A program made the translations under genes and the position numbers. From contig NZ_SMGG01000003.1 in the NCBI RefSeq assembly GCF_004339245.1, positions 647,106 to 711,105 on the forward strand: a DNA stretch of 64,000 bases, written 5' to 3'. This stretch comes from Seleniivibrio woodruffii (GTDB taxonomy: Bacteria > Chrysiogenota > Deferribacteres > Deferribacterales > Geovibrionaceae). Position 1 is the first letter of the stretch; every line of letters begins with the position of its first letter. Below, one piece after another: positions 16,292 to 26,208 of this stretch. Under the pieces are notes generated by a model. That model did not search any database. It saw only the letters and a program-made list of their open reading frames with translations, and was not told where the DNA came from.

Positions 16292-17220
16292 AAATTTTCG
16301 CCGCTCATATCCCGTATCTCAAGTCTTTCGGCGGGGATCTGCGCCAGAATCGCCTCCACTTCGGAAGAGGGCACCCCGAACACCATCGAAATATCCTTAA
16401 CACTGCACGGACGCATGGTGATGAGCCTTTCAAGCTCAGCCCTTGTCATGCTGCCCCCTGAGAAGTCCTTTATATAGTTGCTGACGGGTTCAACACTGAT
16501 GCCTCTCTGAGAGAGAAACAGTGCCGCCTCCAGCAGGAACGCACTGCCCACAGACCTTGCGGATGAAAATGCAGGCGGGCGGTGGACGGTGTTCAGCTGA
16601 ACCTTTTCGTATCTGCATCTGGAAATGATGTCCGCAATCTTTCCCAGCTCCTCAAAATTATCGTTTATACCTTCGCAAAGCAGAATTTCTATAAGAAGCC
16701 TGCCCTTATATTCGTTTGAAAAGGTCACCAAGGCTTCGTTTATCGCTGATATATCAAGAGAAGGGTGGGGGATGCAGATTTTTCTGAAAACCTCCGGTGT
16801 TGCAGCATCGATGCTGGGAACGACCACGTCCGCTTCCATAAGCTCGGCACGCACCTGCGGGTCGGTAAAAAGTGTACTGTTTGTCAGTACGCCAACTGGG
16901 ATGCTGCTTATTTTCTTAATCTCGCTGATAAGCAAACCTAAATCTGAACATAGGGTCGGTTCGCCGGAACCTGTTATGGTGACGATATCGAGCTTTTGTG
17001 CAAATGGCGGATAGTGTTCGGAAAACTCTGAAATTACCTCATTTGGGTTATTAAAACGCTGTCTTGTTATTGCGCATTGGGTTGTTTTCCCGACTTCGCA
17101 GTAAACGCAGTTTAATGAGCACACTTTCGACGGAACTATATCAATGCCCAGAGAACGCCCCAGACGCCTTGAGGGGACGGGTCCGAACAAAAACCTGTAG
17201 CCTTTGGATTTATCGTACAT
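16276..17220 (-). CDS. Radical SAM protein (COG0731-like) with C-terminal winged helix
   Basis: 314 residues. N-terminal FGPVPSRRLGRSLGIDIVPS precedes the [4Fe-4S]/SAM motif CSLNCVYCEVG (Cx3-Cx2-C), then a GSGEPTL glycine motif that binds SAM. The last ~80 residues (LERLITMRPCSVKDISMVFGVPSSEVEAIL) look like a small winged helix. Many anaerobes carry such proteins; the substrate is not known to me. It is divergent from the hydrogenase operon with a 113 bp shared promoter region. Confidence 0.85.
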   Translation of the reverse strand: MYDKSKGYRFLFGPVPSRRLGRSLGIDIVPSKVCSLNCVYCEVGKTTQCAITRQRFNNPNEVISEFSEHYPPFAQKLDIVTITGSGEPTLCSDLGLLISEIKKISSIPVGVLTNSTLFTDPQVRAELMEADVVVPSIDAATPEVFRKICIPHPSLDISAINEALVTFSNEYKGRLLIEILLCEGINDNFEELGKIADIISRCRYEKVQLNTVHRPPAFSSARSVGSAFLLEAALFLSQRGISVEPVSNYIKDFSGGSMTRAELERLITMRPCSVKDISMVFGVPSSEVEAILAQIPAERLEIRDMSGENFYFMK

Positions 17221-17267
17221 TCTTCCACCTGTGTTTTAGACAAAAGTTTAAATTTATTTTAATCCTG

Positions 17268-17283
17268 TTGTGCAAAAACACAA
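17268..17283 (+). promoter_or_regulatory. Crp/Fnr-like palindrome in the hydrogenase promoter
   Basis: TTGTGCAAAAACACAA, perfect 5 bp arms with a 6 bp spacer as in Crp/Fnr boxes. A -10 candidate TATATA at 17304-17309 would put the box centre near -41, the class II activator position; TATAAT at 17293-17298 is an alternative -10. Confidence 0.45.
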
Positions 17284-17333
17284 GAATGAGTTTATAATGT
17301 TATTATATAGAATACCGTTTCAGGAGGTCTGTG

Positions 17334-18449
17334 ATGAGTCTGAAAGAAGTCCTGCGAACCTGCGGTGTCAGCAGAAGAGATTTTCTGCAATACTGCACGG
17401 CCATCAGTGCAACCCTTGCGCTGCCGCAGACATTCGCTCCGCAGATTGCCGAGGCTCTGGAAAATGAAGACAAGCGTCCGTCCGTGATATGGATGGAGTT
17501 TCAGAGCTGCTCCGGTGATTCAGAAGCGATTCTGCGTTCGGGTCGTCCGAAGATTGGAGATTTGATACTCGATGTCATATCACTCGACTACAACGAAGTG
17601 GTAATGGCCGCATCGGGACATCTTGCCGAAGAGGCAAAAAATCAGGCCATGGAAAAGAATGCGGGAAAATATCTGCTGGTGATCGAGGGCGCAGTGCCCA
17701 CGGAAGACAGCGGAGTTTACTGCTGTGTTGCGGGCGACACCGCACTTAACCATCTCAAAAAGGCCGCAGCCAATGCCGCCGCTGTTATTGCGGTGGGCAA
17801 CTGCGCATCTTTCGGCGGAATACCCGCAGGACATCCGAACCCCACAGGTGCAAAAGGGGTTAAAGACCTGTTCAGCGGAAAACCTGTCGTCAACCTGCCC
17901 GGATGTCCCTGCAATGCTGATAACATCACGGCTCTCGTGGTGCATTATCTCGTGTTCGGCGACCTGCCGGCCGTTGACAGACACCTTCGCCCCAAATTCG
18001 CATTCGGCAAGCGTATACACGACAACTGCGAACGCAGAGGTCATTTCGATGCAGGTCAGTATGTTGACGCATGGGGAGACGATGCCCATAAGAGAGGCTG
18101 GTGCCTCTATAAGATGGGATGCAAAGGCCCCGAAACCTTCCACAACTGCCCGACCATTCGCTATAACGACGGTCTCAGCTGGCCCGTAATGGCAGGACAC
18201 GGCTGTGTCGGCTGTGCGGAGCCGGGCTTTATGGACACTATGGCTCCCTTCTACAAACGTCTGCCGGATATTCCTGGTTTCGGCGTTGAGTCTCAGGCCA
18301 CCAAGATCGGTATCAAACTTGTCGGCGCCGTGACAGCGGTATTCTTCGTACACGGAATCGTCAACATGATACGCAACAAGGGCATGGTAAAGAGGGTCGA
18401 GGCGAAACACCTTGACAACTCCGAAAAGAAAGGCGAAGGGGGTAAATAA
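17334..18449 (+). CDS. [NiFe] uptake hydrogenase small subunit, Cys-to-Asp at proximal cluster
   Basis: 371 residues. A Tat signal (SRRDFLQY, 13-20) precedes the electron-transfer subunit, which ends in a C-terminal membrane helix (KLVGAVTAVFFVHGIVNMI), so it is periplasmic and membrane-anchored. Distal and medial Fe-S ligands are all visible (IHDNCERR, GWCLYKMGCKG, HNCPT, GHGCVGC). At the proximal cluster the normal CxxC is Cys59-Ser-Gly-Asp62: the second ligand is Asp. The other proximal cysteines (VGNCASFGG, LPGCPCN) remain. ATG 17334 is spaced correctly from AGGAGG; the GTG at 17331 is too close. It overlaps the large-subunit ATG by one base. Confidence 0.95.
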   Translation: MSLKEVLRTCGVSRRDFLQYCTAISATLALPQTFAPQIAEALENEDKRPSVIWMEFQSCSGDSEAILRSGRPKIGDLILDVISLDYNEVVMAASGHLAEEAKNQAMEKNAGKYLLVIEGAVPTEDSGVYCCVAGDTALNHLKKAAANAAAVIAVGNCASFGGIPAGHPNPTGAKGVKDLFSGKPVVNLPGCPCNADNITALVVHYLVFGDLPAVDRHLRPKFAFGKRIHDNCERRGHFDAGQYVDAWGDDAHKRGWCLYKMGCKGPETFHNCPTIRYNDGLSWPVMAGHGCVGCAEPGFMDTMAPFYKRLPDIPGFGVESQATKIGIKLVGAVTAVFFVHGIVNMIRNKGMVKRVEAKHLDNSEKKGEGGK

Positions 18450-20149
18450 TGTCTGACAGGATAGTTGTAGACCCCATCACCAGGATTGAGGGTCACCTGC
18501 GCATCGAGGCAAAGATTGAGAACGGCGTCATAACGAACGCCTTTTCCAGCGGCACGATGTTCAGAGGGATCGAAAAAATCCTTCAGGGGAGAGACCCCAG
18601 GGATGCGTGGTACATCACCCAGAGATTCTGCGGTGTCTGCACCACGGTACACGCCATCGCATCGGTTCGTGCTGTCGAAAATGCACTGAATATTCATGTG
18701 CCTTTTAACGCAGAGCTGATACGCAATATAATAATGGGCTCCCAGTGCGTACAGGATCACGTGATACATTTTTATCACCTCCATGCGCTGGACTGGGTGG
18801 ATATAACCTCCGCTCTTCAGGCCGATCCCGCAAAGACAGCTCAGCTGCAGCAGGCGGTATCCGACTGGAAATACAGCAGTGAGGACTATTTTAAATCTAT
18901 AAAGGACAGGCTGACCGCCTTTGTTAACACAGGCAGACTCGGCCCCTTTGCAAATGCATACTGGGGACACAGCGCATATAAACTGCCGCCGGAGGCAAAC
19001 CTTATGGCTGCGGCGCATTATCTTCAGGCTCTTGAGCTTCAGAAGGAGATAATCAAAATTCATGCTGTGCTCGGTTCGAAGAACCCCCACCCGCAGACGT
19101 TCCTTGTGGGCGGTATGTCTCTTCCCATAGACCCAAACAGCCAGAATGCGTTGAATGCCGACCGCATTGCCATGATCATGGAGTACAACAAACTGGCCAA
19201 AGAGTTTGTTGAAAAGGTCTATATTCCCGACGTGCTTGCGGTTGCTCCCTTCTATCTGGACTGGGCAGGGATCGGTGCCGGACATAAAAATTATATGTCG
19301 TACGGCGAATATCCCGAAACCAACAAGGGCTATCCCTATGACCTGTGGCTGCCTGCGGGTATCATCATGGCGGGCGACCTTTCAAACGTTATGGAGGTCG
19401 ACCAGAGCAAGATAGCCGAGGATACGGCTCACTCGTGGTATGTTGACAAAGATTCAAAACACCCCTTTGAAGGTGCCAGCGAAAAACGCTACACAGGCCC
19501 CAAGCCGCCTTATGAGTTCCTTGACGTTGAAAAGGACTACTCGTTTGTCAAGGCTCCACGCTACAACGGCGTGCCCATGGAGGTAGGTCCTCTGGCAAGG
19601 GTGCTGGTGGCATATGCGAAAGGCCATGCTGAGATAAAACCGGTTGTGGATTCCGTGCTTTCAAAACTGGGAGCAGGCCCCGAGGCTCTTTTCTCAACTC
19701 TCGGCCGTACAGCCGCAAGAGCCATTGAGACACTGGTAATTGTCAACCGCATCGACAGATGGATAGCCGATCTGGCCAGCAACATAAAGGCCGGAGACTA
19801 CAGCATCCATGCGGGCGAGAAATGGGAGCCTGAAACATGGCCGAAACAGGCCATGGGCTATGGCTGGCATGAAGCACCCAGAGGTGCGCTCGGTCACTGG
19901 ATAGTCATTGAGGACGGCAAGATAAAGAACTATCAGGCTGTGGTTCCTTCAACATGGAACGCAGGACCTATGGACAAGGGAGCCATCCACGGTCCATATG
20001 AGCAGTCCCTCATCGGAACGCCCATAGCCGATCCGAACAAACCCCTTGAGATTCTCCGCACGATCCACTCTTTCGACCCGTGTCTGGCATGCGCCGTACA
20101 CGTTACCGACGAAAAGGGTGTCGAGATAAGCAAGGTTAAGGTTCTCTGA
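18449..20149 (+). CDS. [NiFe] uptake hydrogenase large subunit
   Basis: 566 residues with the catalytic subunit motifs: N-terminal RIEGHLRIEAKI, the first Ni-binding pair RFCGVCTTVH, and the C-terminal pair DPCLACAVH. The 15 residues after that His (VTDEKGVEISKVKVL) are the extension normally removed by a maturation endopeptidase; one is encoded at 30123. It oxidises H2 in the periplasm with the small subunit. No cytochrome b (HyaC) or other electron acceptor gene follows, and the transcript ends near 20265. Confidence 0.97.
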   Translation: MSDRIVVDPITRIEGHLRIEAKIENGVITNAFSSGTMFRGIEKILQGRDPRDAWYITQRFCGVCTTVHAIASVRAVENALNIHVPFNAELIRNIIMGSQCVQDHVIHFYHLHALDWVDITSALQADPAKTAQLQQAVSDWKYSSEDYFKSIKDRLTAFVNTGRLGPFANAYWGHSAYKLPPEANLMAAAHYLQALELQKEIIKIHAVLGSKNPHPQTFLVGGMSLPIDPNSQNALNADRIAMIMEYNKLAKEFVEKVYIPDVLAVAPFYLDWAGIGAGHKNYMSYGEYPETNKGYPYDLWLPAGIIMAGDLSNVMEVDQSKIAEDTAHSWYVDKDSKHPFEGASEKRYTGPKPPYEFLDVEKDYSFVKAPRYNGVPMEVGPLARVLVAYAKGHAEIKPVVDSVLSKLGAGPEALFSTLGRTAARAIETLVIVNRIDRWIADLASNIKAGDYSIHAGEKWEPETWPKQAMGYGWHEAPRGALGHWIVIEDGKIKNYQAVVPSTWNAGPMDKGAIHGPYEQSLIGTPIADPNKPLEILRTIHSFDPCLACAVHVTDEKGVEISKVKVL

Positions 20150-20156
20150 TTACAGA

Positions 20157-20219
20157 GTCATCCTGAGCCTTGGCGAAGGATCTGTTTTAACTGAGACTCT
20201 TCGCTGCACTCAGAGTGAC
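20157..20219 (+). repeat. Dispersed palindromic repeat, family A (short copy)
   Basis: GTCATCCTGAG...CTCAGAGTGAC, an inverted-repeat pair ~63 bp long just after the hydrogenase operon, sharing the GAGACTCTTCGCT...CTCAGAGTGAC arm with 13640-13665. Confidence 0.65.
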
Positions 20220-20230
20220 ATAAAGAAATT

Positions 20231-20265
20231 AAAAAAGGCAGACCCGCAGGTCTGCCTTTTGTTTT
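20231..20265. terminator. Bidirectional terminator
   Basis: AAAAGGCAGACC, loop CGCA, GGTCTGCCTTTT followed by GTTTT, with an A tract on the other side. It serves the hydrogenase operon (plus) and the DUF779 gene (minus, stop at 20264) which converge here. Confidence 0.88.
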
Positions 20266-20617
20266 ATGTAGGTATGGTGCATACCCTCGATTTGGTTATG
20301 AAGTGAGCGTTCTCCCCTGCGGGCAGTGAAAACCCTTCCGGAAAACCTTCGCCTACATCCAGAATCAGCTGGGTGTGCTTCCACACCTCATACTGCCGGA
20401 AATCGATGTAGAACGGGCATCCGCCGACCTCGCCCAGAAGAACGTCATTATCGCTTATGATGAACTCGTCCTTGCCGAAGCACAGAGGCAGGCTGCCGTC
20501 ACAGCATCCGCCGGACTGATAAAACATGACGGATTCATGTTCTTTAAGCAGGTTCTCTATGGCTTCCAGAGCCGCAGGCGTTGCAACAACCGCAGGTTCG
20601 CCTGTTGACGTTTTCAT
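20264..20617 (-). CDS. DUF779 protein, aldehyde dehydrogenase partner
   Basis: 117 residues with the DUF779 pattern (YQSGGCCDGSLPLCF, EVGGCPFYIDFRQYEVWKHTQLILDVGEG). The protein is almost always encoded beside acetaldehyde-type aldehyde dehydrogenases, as here (13 bp downstream of the dehydrogenase). Its function is not established; the conserved GGCCDGS cysteines suggest metal or redox involvement. Confidence 0.9.
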   Translation of the reverse strand: MKTSTGEPAVVATPAALEAIENLLKEHESVMFYQSGGCCDGSLPLCFGKDEFIISDNDVLLGEVGGCPFYIDFRQYEVWKHTQLILDVGEGFPEGFSLPAGENAHFITKSRVCTIPT

Positions 20618-20630
20618 CTTTAAACTCCTT

Positions 20631-22157
20631 TCAGAAGAATCCCAGAGGATCCGGGCTGTAGCTCACCAGCAGGTTTTTCGTCTGGGTATAATGCTCAAGC
20701 ATCATGCGGTGGTTTTCACGTCCGACGCCTGATATCTTATATCCGCCGAAAGCCGCACCGGCGGGGTACATATGGTAACAGTTGGTCCATACACGTCCGG
20801 CCTTGATGGCTCGTCCCATGCGGTATGCCAGACTGCCGTTTCTCGTCCAGACTCCTGCGCCCAGACCGTAAAGGGTGTCGTTTGCGATGCTCAGGGCTTC
20901 AGCTTCGTCCTTGAAGGTGGTCACAGCCAGAACGGGGCCGAAGATTTCCTCCTGAAATACACGCATCTTGTTGTTGCCCTGCAGAACTGTGGGTTTGTAG
21001 TAGTAGCCTTCGGCAAGCTCGCCGCCCATTGCGTTGCGTTCGCCGCCGATGAGGCACTTTGCACCCTCCTGTCTGCCGATATCAACGTATCCGCTTATCT
21101 TTTCCATCTGCTGAACGGAAACCTGAGCTCCGATCATGGTGGATGTGTCGAGGGGGTTGCCCTGAATTATCTGCTCAATGCGTTTCAGTGCCCGCTCCAT
21201 GAATCTGTCATAGATCGATTCCTGAATGAGCGCACGGGAGGGACATGTGCACACTTCCCCCTTGTTGAAAGCATAGAGCACCAGTCCTTCGATGGCTTTG
21301 TCAAGAAATGCGTCGTCGGCCGCCATAACGTCTTCAAAGAAGATGTTGGGTGACTTGCCGCCCAGCTCTGTTGTGGACGGTATCAGGTTCTGCGCAGCAT
21401 ACTGCATTATCAGCCTTCCGGTGGTTGTCTCTCCGGTGAAGCCTATTTTGGCTATTCTGGGGCTGGTTGCCAGAGCTTTGCCTATCTCTCCGCCGGGACC
21501 TGTGACAACGTTTATCACGCCGGGGGGTACGACCCCTGCGATAACTTCCATCAGTTTCAGTATCGACCACGGCGTGGGCGATGCGGGCTTCAGCACGGTA
21601 CAGTTGCCTGCCGCCAGTGCGGGGGCTATCTTCCATGCGGCCATCAGCAGGGGGAAGTTAAAGGGGATTATCTGTCCCACAACGCCGAGGGGTTCGTGGA
21701 AATGATATGCCACGGTGTCCTTGTCGATCTCGGTCACTGTCCCTTCAAGAGACCTTGCGGCTCCTGCGAAATAGCGAAAATGGTCAACTGCCAGAGGAAT
21801 ATCCGCCGCCAGTGTCTCTCGCACGGGTTTTCCGTTCTCCCAGCTTTCGGCCACAGCCAGCATTTCAAGATTCGCTTCGATGGCGTCAGCTATTTTGTTC
21901 AGAACAGCCGCTCTCTCTGCCAGAGATGCGCTGCCCCATGCGTCTTTTGCTTTATGTGCAGCATCGAGAGCCAGCTCCACATCCGCAGATGTTGACTTGG
22001 CAACCTCGCAAAATACTTTTCCCGTAACGGGGCTGATGTCGGGCATATATTGTCCGCCTACGGGGGCTACCCACCCTCCGCCGATGAAGTTATCGTAACG
22101 GGGTTTTAGTGATACTATACTTCCTACTTTTCCCGGTGCTTCGTAAATCTTTCCCAT
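20631..22157 (-). CDS. NAD-dependent aldehyde dehydrogenase (AcoD/ExaC-like)
   Basis: 508 residues. Hallmarks are the [12 protein letters not shown] start, the cofactor segment [14 protein letters not shown], the glutamate strand [14 protein letters not shown], and the catalytic cysteine in [13 protein letters not shown], the variant typical of acetaldehyde dehydrogenases of acetoin/ethanol catabolism. It oxidises aldehyde to the acid in the cytoplasm. The frame is open upstream to 22262, but ATG 22157 has GGAGG at proper distance and starts [10 protein letters not shown] perfect 8 bp inverted repeat lies upstream at 22231-22255. Confidence 0.95.
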   Translation of the reverse strand: MGKIYEAPGKVGSIVSLKPRYDNFIGGGWVAPVGGQYMPDISPVTGKVFCEVAKSTSADVELALDAAHKAKDAWGSASLAERAAVLNKIADAIEANLEMLAVAESWENGKPVRETLAADIPLAVDHFRYFAGAARSLEGTVTEIDKDTVAYHFHEPLGVVGQIIPFNFPLLMAAWKIAPALAAGNCTVLKPASPTPWSILKLMEVIAGVVPPGVINVVTGPGGEIGKALATSPRIAKIGFTGETTTGRLIMQYAAQNLIPSTTELGGKSPNIFFEDVMAADDAFLDKAIEGLVLYAFNKGEVCTCPSRALIQESIYDRFMERALKRIEQIIQGNPLDTSTMIGAQVSVQQMEKISGYVDIGRQEGAKCLIGGERNAMGGELAEGYYYKPTVLQGNNKMRVFQEEIFGPVLAVTTFKDEAEALSIANDTLYGLGAGVWTRNGSLAYRMGRAIKAGRVWTNCYHMYPAGAAFGGYKISGVGRENHRMMLEHYTQTKNLLVSYSPDPLGFF

Positions 22158-22230
22158 TGTTGCCTCCAATAACGGTTGAAACATGATACTTGACATAATA
22201 ATGATGCCGCTTAGGAATCCTGAAGAAGCG

Positions 22231-22255
22231 TATCCGGAATCAGCCGCTCCGGATA
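22231..22255 (-). promoter_or_regulatory. Inverted repeat, candidate operator of aldehyde dehydrogenase
   Basis: TATCCGGA-N9-TCCGGATA, perfect 8 bp arms, 74 bp upstream of the aldehyde dehydrogenase start codon. A second palindromic stretch, TTGAT-N7-ATCAA, lies near 22318-22334 in the same divergent intergenic region. Regulator unknown. Confidence 0.35.
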
Positions 22256-22392
22256 TGTTCACTCAATAATTAAAATATAGTTCTGAAAAGTCTGCGGTCA
22301 AGGTGTTCTGAAAGATTTTTGATAATAAAAATCAATATCGATAAATGGGCGGAAAACATCAATATGCAATTAATATTTCCGTCTTCCCGCCA

Positions 22393-22421
22393 TTGACTAT
22401 ATTTCAGCACTGTAGTATCGT
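22393..22421 (+). promoter_or_regulatory. Sigma-70-type promoter of the aminotransferase-hisZ-purA unit
   Basis: TTGACT (22393-22398), 17 bp, TATCGT (22416-22421), 33 bp before the start codon. Confidence 0.5.
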
Positions 22422-22454
22422 GAAAAGTAATTTTCTCAAATTGAAGGTGCATAT

Positions 22455-23606
22455 ATGCTGAAAAAATACCTTATGGCTCCCGGGCCGACACCTGTGCCTG
22501 AGAGAGTGCTTCTGGAAATGGCGAAGCCCATGATCCACCACAGAACAGACGAATTTTCAAAAACCTTTGCCGAGGCCTCCGCAGGTCTTAAAAAGGTATT
22601 CAATACAAAAAATGAGGTTCTGATGCTCGCCGGAAGCGGCACCGCCGCCATGGAAGCTGCCATCATCAACACCCTGAACCCCGGAGACAAGGTTCTTGTC
22701 GTTGATGCGGGCAAATTCGGCCAGCGATGGAAAAACATCTCAAAAACCTTCGGAATGGACGTTCAGGTCATTGAGCTTGAATGGGGTTCATCCGTGGATC
22801 CCGCTCTGGTTGAGAATTTCCTGAAAAGCAACCCCGACACAAGGGCTGTCATGATTCAGGGAAGCGAAACCTCCACCACCGCATACCACGACATTGAAGC
22901 CATCGGCAGAATAATCTCATCCAGACCCGACACTATATTTATAGTGGACGGAATCACCTCCATCGGCGTACACGAGACAAAAATGGACGAATGGGGAATC
23001 GACGTGGCTGTGACAGGCTCTCAGAAAGCCTTCATGCTGCCCCCCGGTCTCGCTTTCATCGCCCTCAGCGAAAAAGCGTGGAAATTCTGCGAAACGGCCA
23101 CAATTCCCAGATATTACCTCGACCTCAAGCGTGAGCTTAAAAACCAGCTTGAATCAACCACAGCATACACTCCCGCTGTGACCATCATCAACGGACTTAA
23201 AGTCGTTCTGGACATGATGCTCGAAGAGGGACTGGAAAACGTTTACAAACGTCATCAGATAAACGGCGACGCCACCCGTGCGGCCGTTCAGGCGATGGGC
23301 TTCAAACTCCTGCCTACGGGCACCCCCTCAAACGCCGCAACAGGTTTTTATCTGCCTGAAGGCTTTGAAGGCGGAAAGTTTGTCAAGTTCATGCGTGAGA
23401 AAGTGGGCATAACCTACGCAGGCGGACAGGATCACCTTAAAGGCAGGATCGTCCGTGTGTCTCACCTCGGCTACCACGACGCCTTCGACACCATCGTCGC
23501 CATAAGCGGCCTTGAGATGGGACTGTCCAGATTCGGCGTTAAATTCCAGATGGGTGCAGGCGTTGCAGCCGCACAGGAAATTCTGAAAAACTACATCGGT
23601 GAATAA
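22455..23606 (+). CDS. Class V aminotransferase (serine/alanine-glyoxylate type)
   Basis: 383 residues of the PLP-dependent COG0075 family. The N-terminus KKYLMAPGPTPVPERVLLEMAKPMIHHRT is diagnostic; DGITSIGVHETKMDEWGIDVAVTGSQKAFMLPPGLAF holds the PLP aspartate and Schiff-base lysine (SQK). Members transfer amino groups between serine, alanine and glyoxylate/pyruvate, or work in serine synthesis; the exact substrate is not decidable here. It directly abuts hisZ. Confidence 0.92.
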   Translation: MLKKYLMAPGPTPVPERVLLEMAKPMIHHRTDEFSKTFAEASAGLKKVFNTKNEVLMLAGSGTAAMEAAIINTLNPGDKVLVVDAGKFGQRWKNISKTFGMDVQVIELEWGSSVDPALVENFLKSNPDTRAVMIQGSETSTTAYHDIEAIGRIISSRPDTIFIVDGITSIGVHETKMDEWGIDVAVTGSQKAFMLPPGLAFIALSEKAWKFCETATIPRYYLDLKRELKNQLESTTAYTPAVTIINGLKVVLDMMLEEGLENVYKRHQINGDATRAAVQAMGFKLLPTGTPSNAATGFYLPEGFEGGKFVKFMREKVGITYAGGQDHLKGRIVRVSHLGYHDAFDTIVAISGLEMGLSRFGVKFQMGAGVAAAQEILKNYIGE

Positions 23607-24731
23607 ATGGTACGAAACATGATGCCGAACTCCGCCGGAAACATTGCCCCCGGCAGAGCGGTTAAAATGAACCGCATCGAGAGAACCATTAAAGAGGTTG
23701 TGCAGAGTTACGGCTATATGGACATCTTTCTGCCCATATACGAGTATTACGACATGCTCAAAGACACCATGCATAACTTCCGTGATGAGAACATCATCCG
23801 TTTCATAGACCGCAACACGGGCAAGTCGCTTGTTCTGCGTCCGGACTTCACCCCCCAGGTGGCAAGATATTTCGCCAACTATATGAGCGATTTCCCTCTG
23901 CCCATCCGTCTGTCGTACAACGGCAGGGTGTTCCGCAACGTGGATCTTGACAAGGGCGTTAAATCGGAAAAACTTCAGGTGGGCGCAGAGCTGTTCGGCA
24001 ACAGCCAGCTTGAGGCGGACACCGAAATGCTCCTCATGGCCAGAAGGGTCTTCGATAAGCTGAACATTGACGGATGCAAATACGTTTTCGGACACAGCGG
24101 CTTCACCCGCAGAGCCCTTGAGCTTGCCGGTAAGGATAAAGACGAGTACCATAAACATCTTGATGCTAAGAACATCACCGCTGTGGCAAACCTTTTCACA
24201 GGCGACAACGACCCCGAAAAATTCCTTAGGCATCTGCCAAAGGCATTCGGCGGCGTTGAAACCGTTGAAAAACTGGCAGAGGTGAGCAGGTTCGACAAAG
24301 AGCTTGCGGAGTGCGTGGACTACATCTCCACTCTGTTCAAAAGGCTCATCAGCCTCGGCATCGATGCGAAATCTCTGGTTTTCGATGCTTCCGAGTCCGC
24401 AGGACTGGAGTATTACACCGGAATAACCTTCAGCGTCCTCCATGCTAAGATAGGCGAAAGCCTCGCAGTGGGCGGCCGCTATGACAACCTGACCGAAAAC
24501 TTCGGCAGAAAGGCCTTCGCATGCGGAATGGTCTTTTTTGTGGAAGAGATATACAGTGTTGACGAAACCGACATCAGCCTGAAAGAGATAGACTGGCTGG
24601 TGGTGGGCAGAGAGAACCTCGGCAGATGCGAGGAGCTTAGAGACAAAGGGTTTTCAGTGTTCTTTGCAGAGGATGCGGCTGAAAAATCCGAACTTGAAAC
24701 GAGTTACAATTTCTTAAATACACTTTCGTGA
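23607..24731 (+). CDS. hisZ: HisZ, ATP phosphoribosyltransferase regulatory subunit
   Basis: 374 residues resembling a histidyl-tRNA synthetase catalytic core: motif 2-like RPDFTPQVARYFANY, RLSYNGRVFRN, the GAELFGNSQLEADTEMLLMA block, and motif 3-like GLEYYTGITFSVLHA...AVGGRYDNL. The anticodon-binding domain is missing and HisRS substrate loops are degenerate, as in HisZ. It forms the octameric first enzyme of histidine synthesis with short-form HisG, not present in this window. The next gene is purA, a common pairing. Start ATG 23607 follows the preceding stop directly; ATGs at codons 5 and 6 are alternatives. Confidence 0.92.
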   Translation: MVRNMMPNSAGNIAPGRAVKMNRIERTIKEVVQSYGYMDIFLPIYEYYDMLKDTMHNFRDENIIRFIDRNTGKSLVLRPDFTPQVARYFANYMSDFPLPIRLSYNGRVFRNVDLDKGVKSEKLQVGAELFGNSQLEADTEMLLMARRVFDKLNIDGCKYVFGHSGFTRRALELAGKDKDEYHKHLDAKNITAVANLFTGDNDPEKFLRHLPKAFGGVETVEKLAEVSRFDKELAECVDYISTLFKRLISLGIDAKSLVFDASESAGLEYYTGITFSVLHAKIGESLAVGGRYDNLTENFGRKAFACGMVFFVEEIYSVDETDISLKEIDWLVVGRENLGRCEELRDKGFSVFFAEDAAEKSELETSYNFLNTLS

Positions 24732-26027
<1,296 letters not shown>

Positions 26028-26037
26028 TAAAAAGTAG

Positions 26038-26066
26038 TTGACATCGATTTGTCACTTTGGTATAAC
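26038..26066 (+). promoter_or_regulatory. Promoter of the tRNA operon
   Basis: Perfect TTGACA (26038-26043), 17 bp spacer, TATAAC (26061-26066). A consensus-grade promoter 57 bp upstream of tRNA-Lys. Confidence 0.85.
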
Positions 26067-26069
26067 CTA

Positions 26070-26105
26070 CCTCTCGCAGGGAACACCGAAAAGGTGCCTG
26101 AGAGG
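26070..26105 (+). other. Stem-loop at the 5' end of the tRNA precursor
   Basis: CCTCTC pairs with GAGAGG via C70-G105 onward, AGG with CCT, and CACC with GGTG around a GAAAA loop, with small bulges. The expected transcript start (~26073) lies at the base of this structure. It may cap the precursor or affect processing; no match to a known RNA family is claimed. Confidence 0.55.
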
Positions 26106-26122
26106 AAAAACTAAAGTGATAC

Positions 26123-26195
26123 GAGCCATTAGCTCAGTCGGTAGAGCAATTGCCTTTTAAGCAATGGGTCGTTGGTTCAAGTCCAACATGGCTCA
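26123..26195 (+). tRNA. tRNA-Lys (anticodon TTT)
   Basis: Acceptor GAGCCAT/ATGGCTC, D arm TAGCTCAGTCGGTAGAGCA, anticodon stem ATTGC/GCAAT with loop CTTTTAA, and T loop GGTTCAAGTCC. 73 nt, discriminator A, 3' CCA not encoded. First of four tRNAs in a row. Confidence 0.97.
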
Positions 26196-26208
26196 CTTTT
26201 GTAAAAAC

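Noticed and set aside
18293-19285. 330-aa minus-strand ORF inside the hydrogenase genes
   Set aside because: Antisense shadow of two strongly conserved hydrogenase subunits; low-complexity Cys/His-rich translation without domains.
23328-24443. 371-aa minus-strand ORF across aminotransferase and hisZ
   Set aside because: Shadow of genes with clear family motifs on the plus strand; no ribosome-binding site or domain.
26070-26105. Glycine or TPP riboswitch (ACCGAA and CTGAGAGG words)
   Set aside because: The words lie in one simple hairpin; the multi-stem layout and other conserved segments are missing, and the downstream genes are tRNAs.
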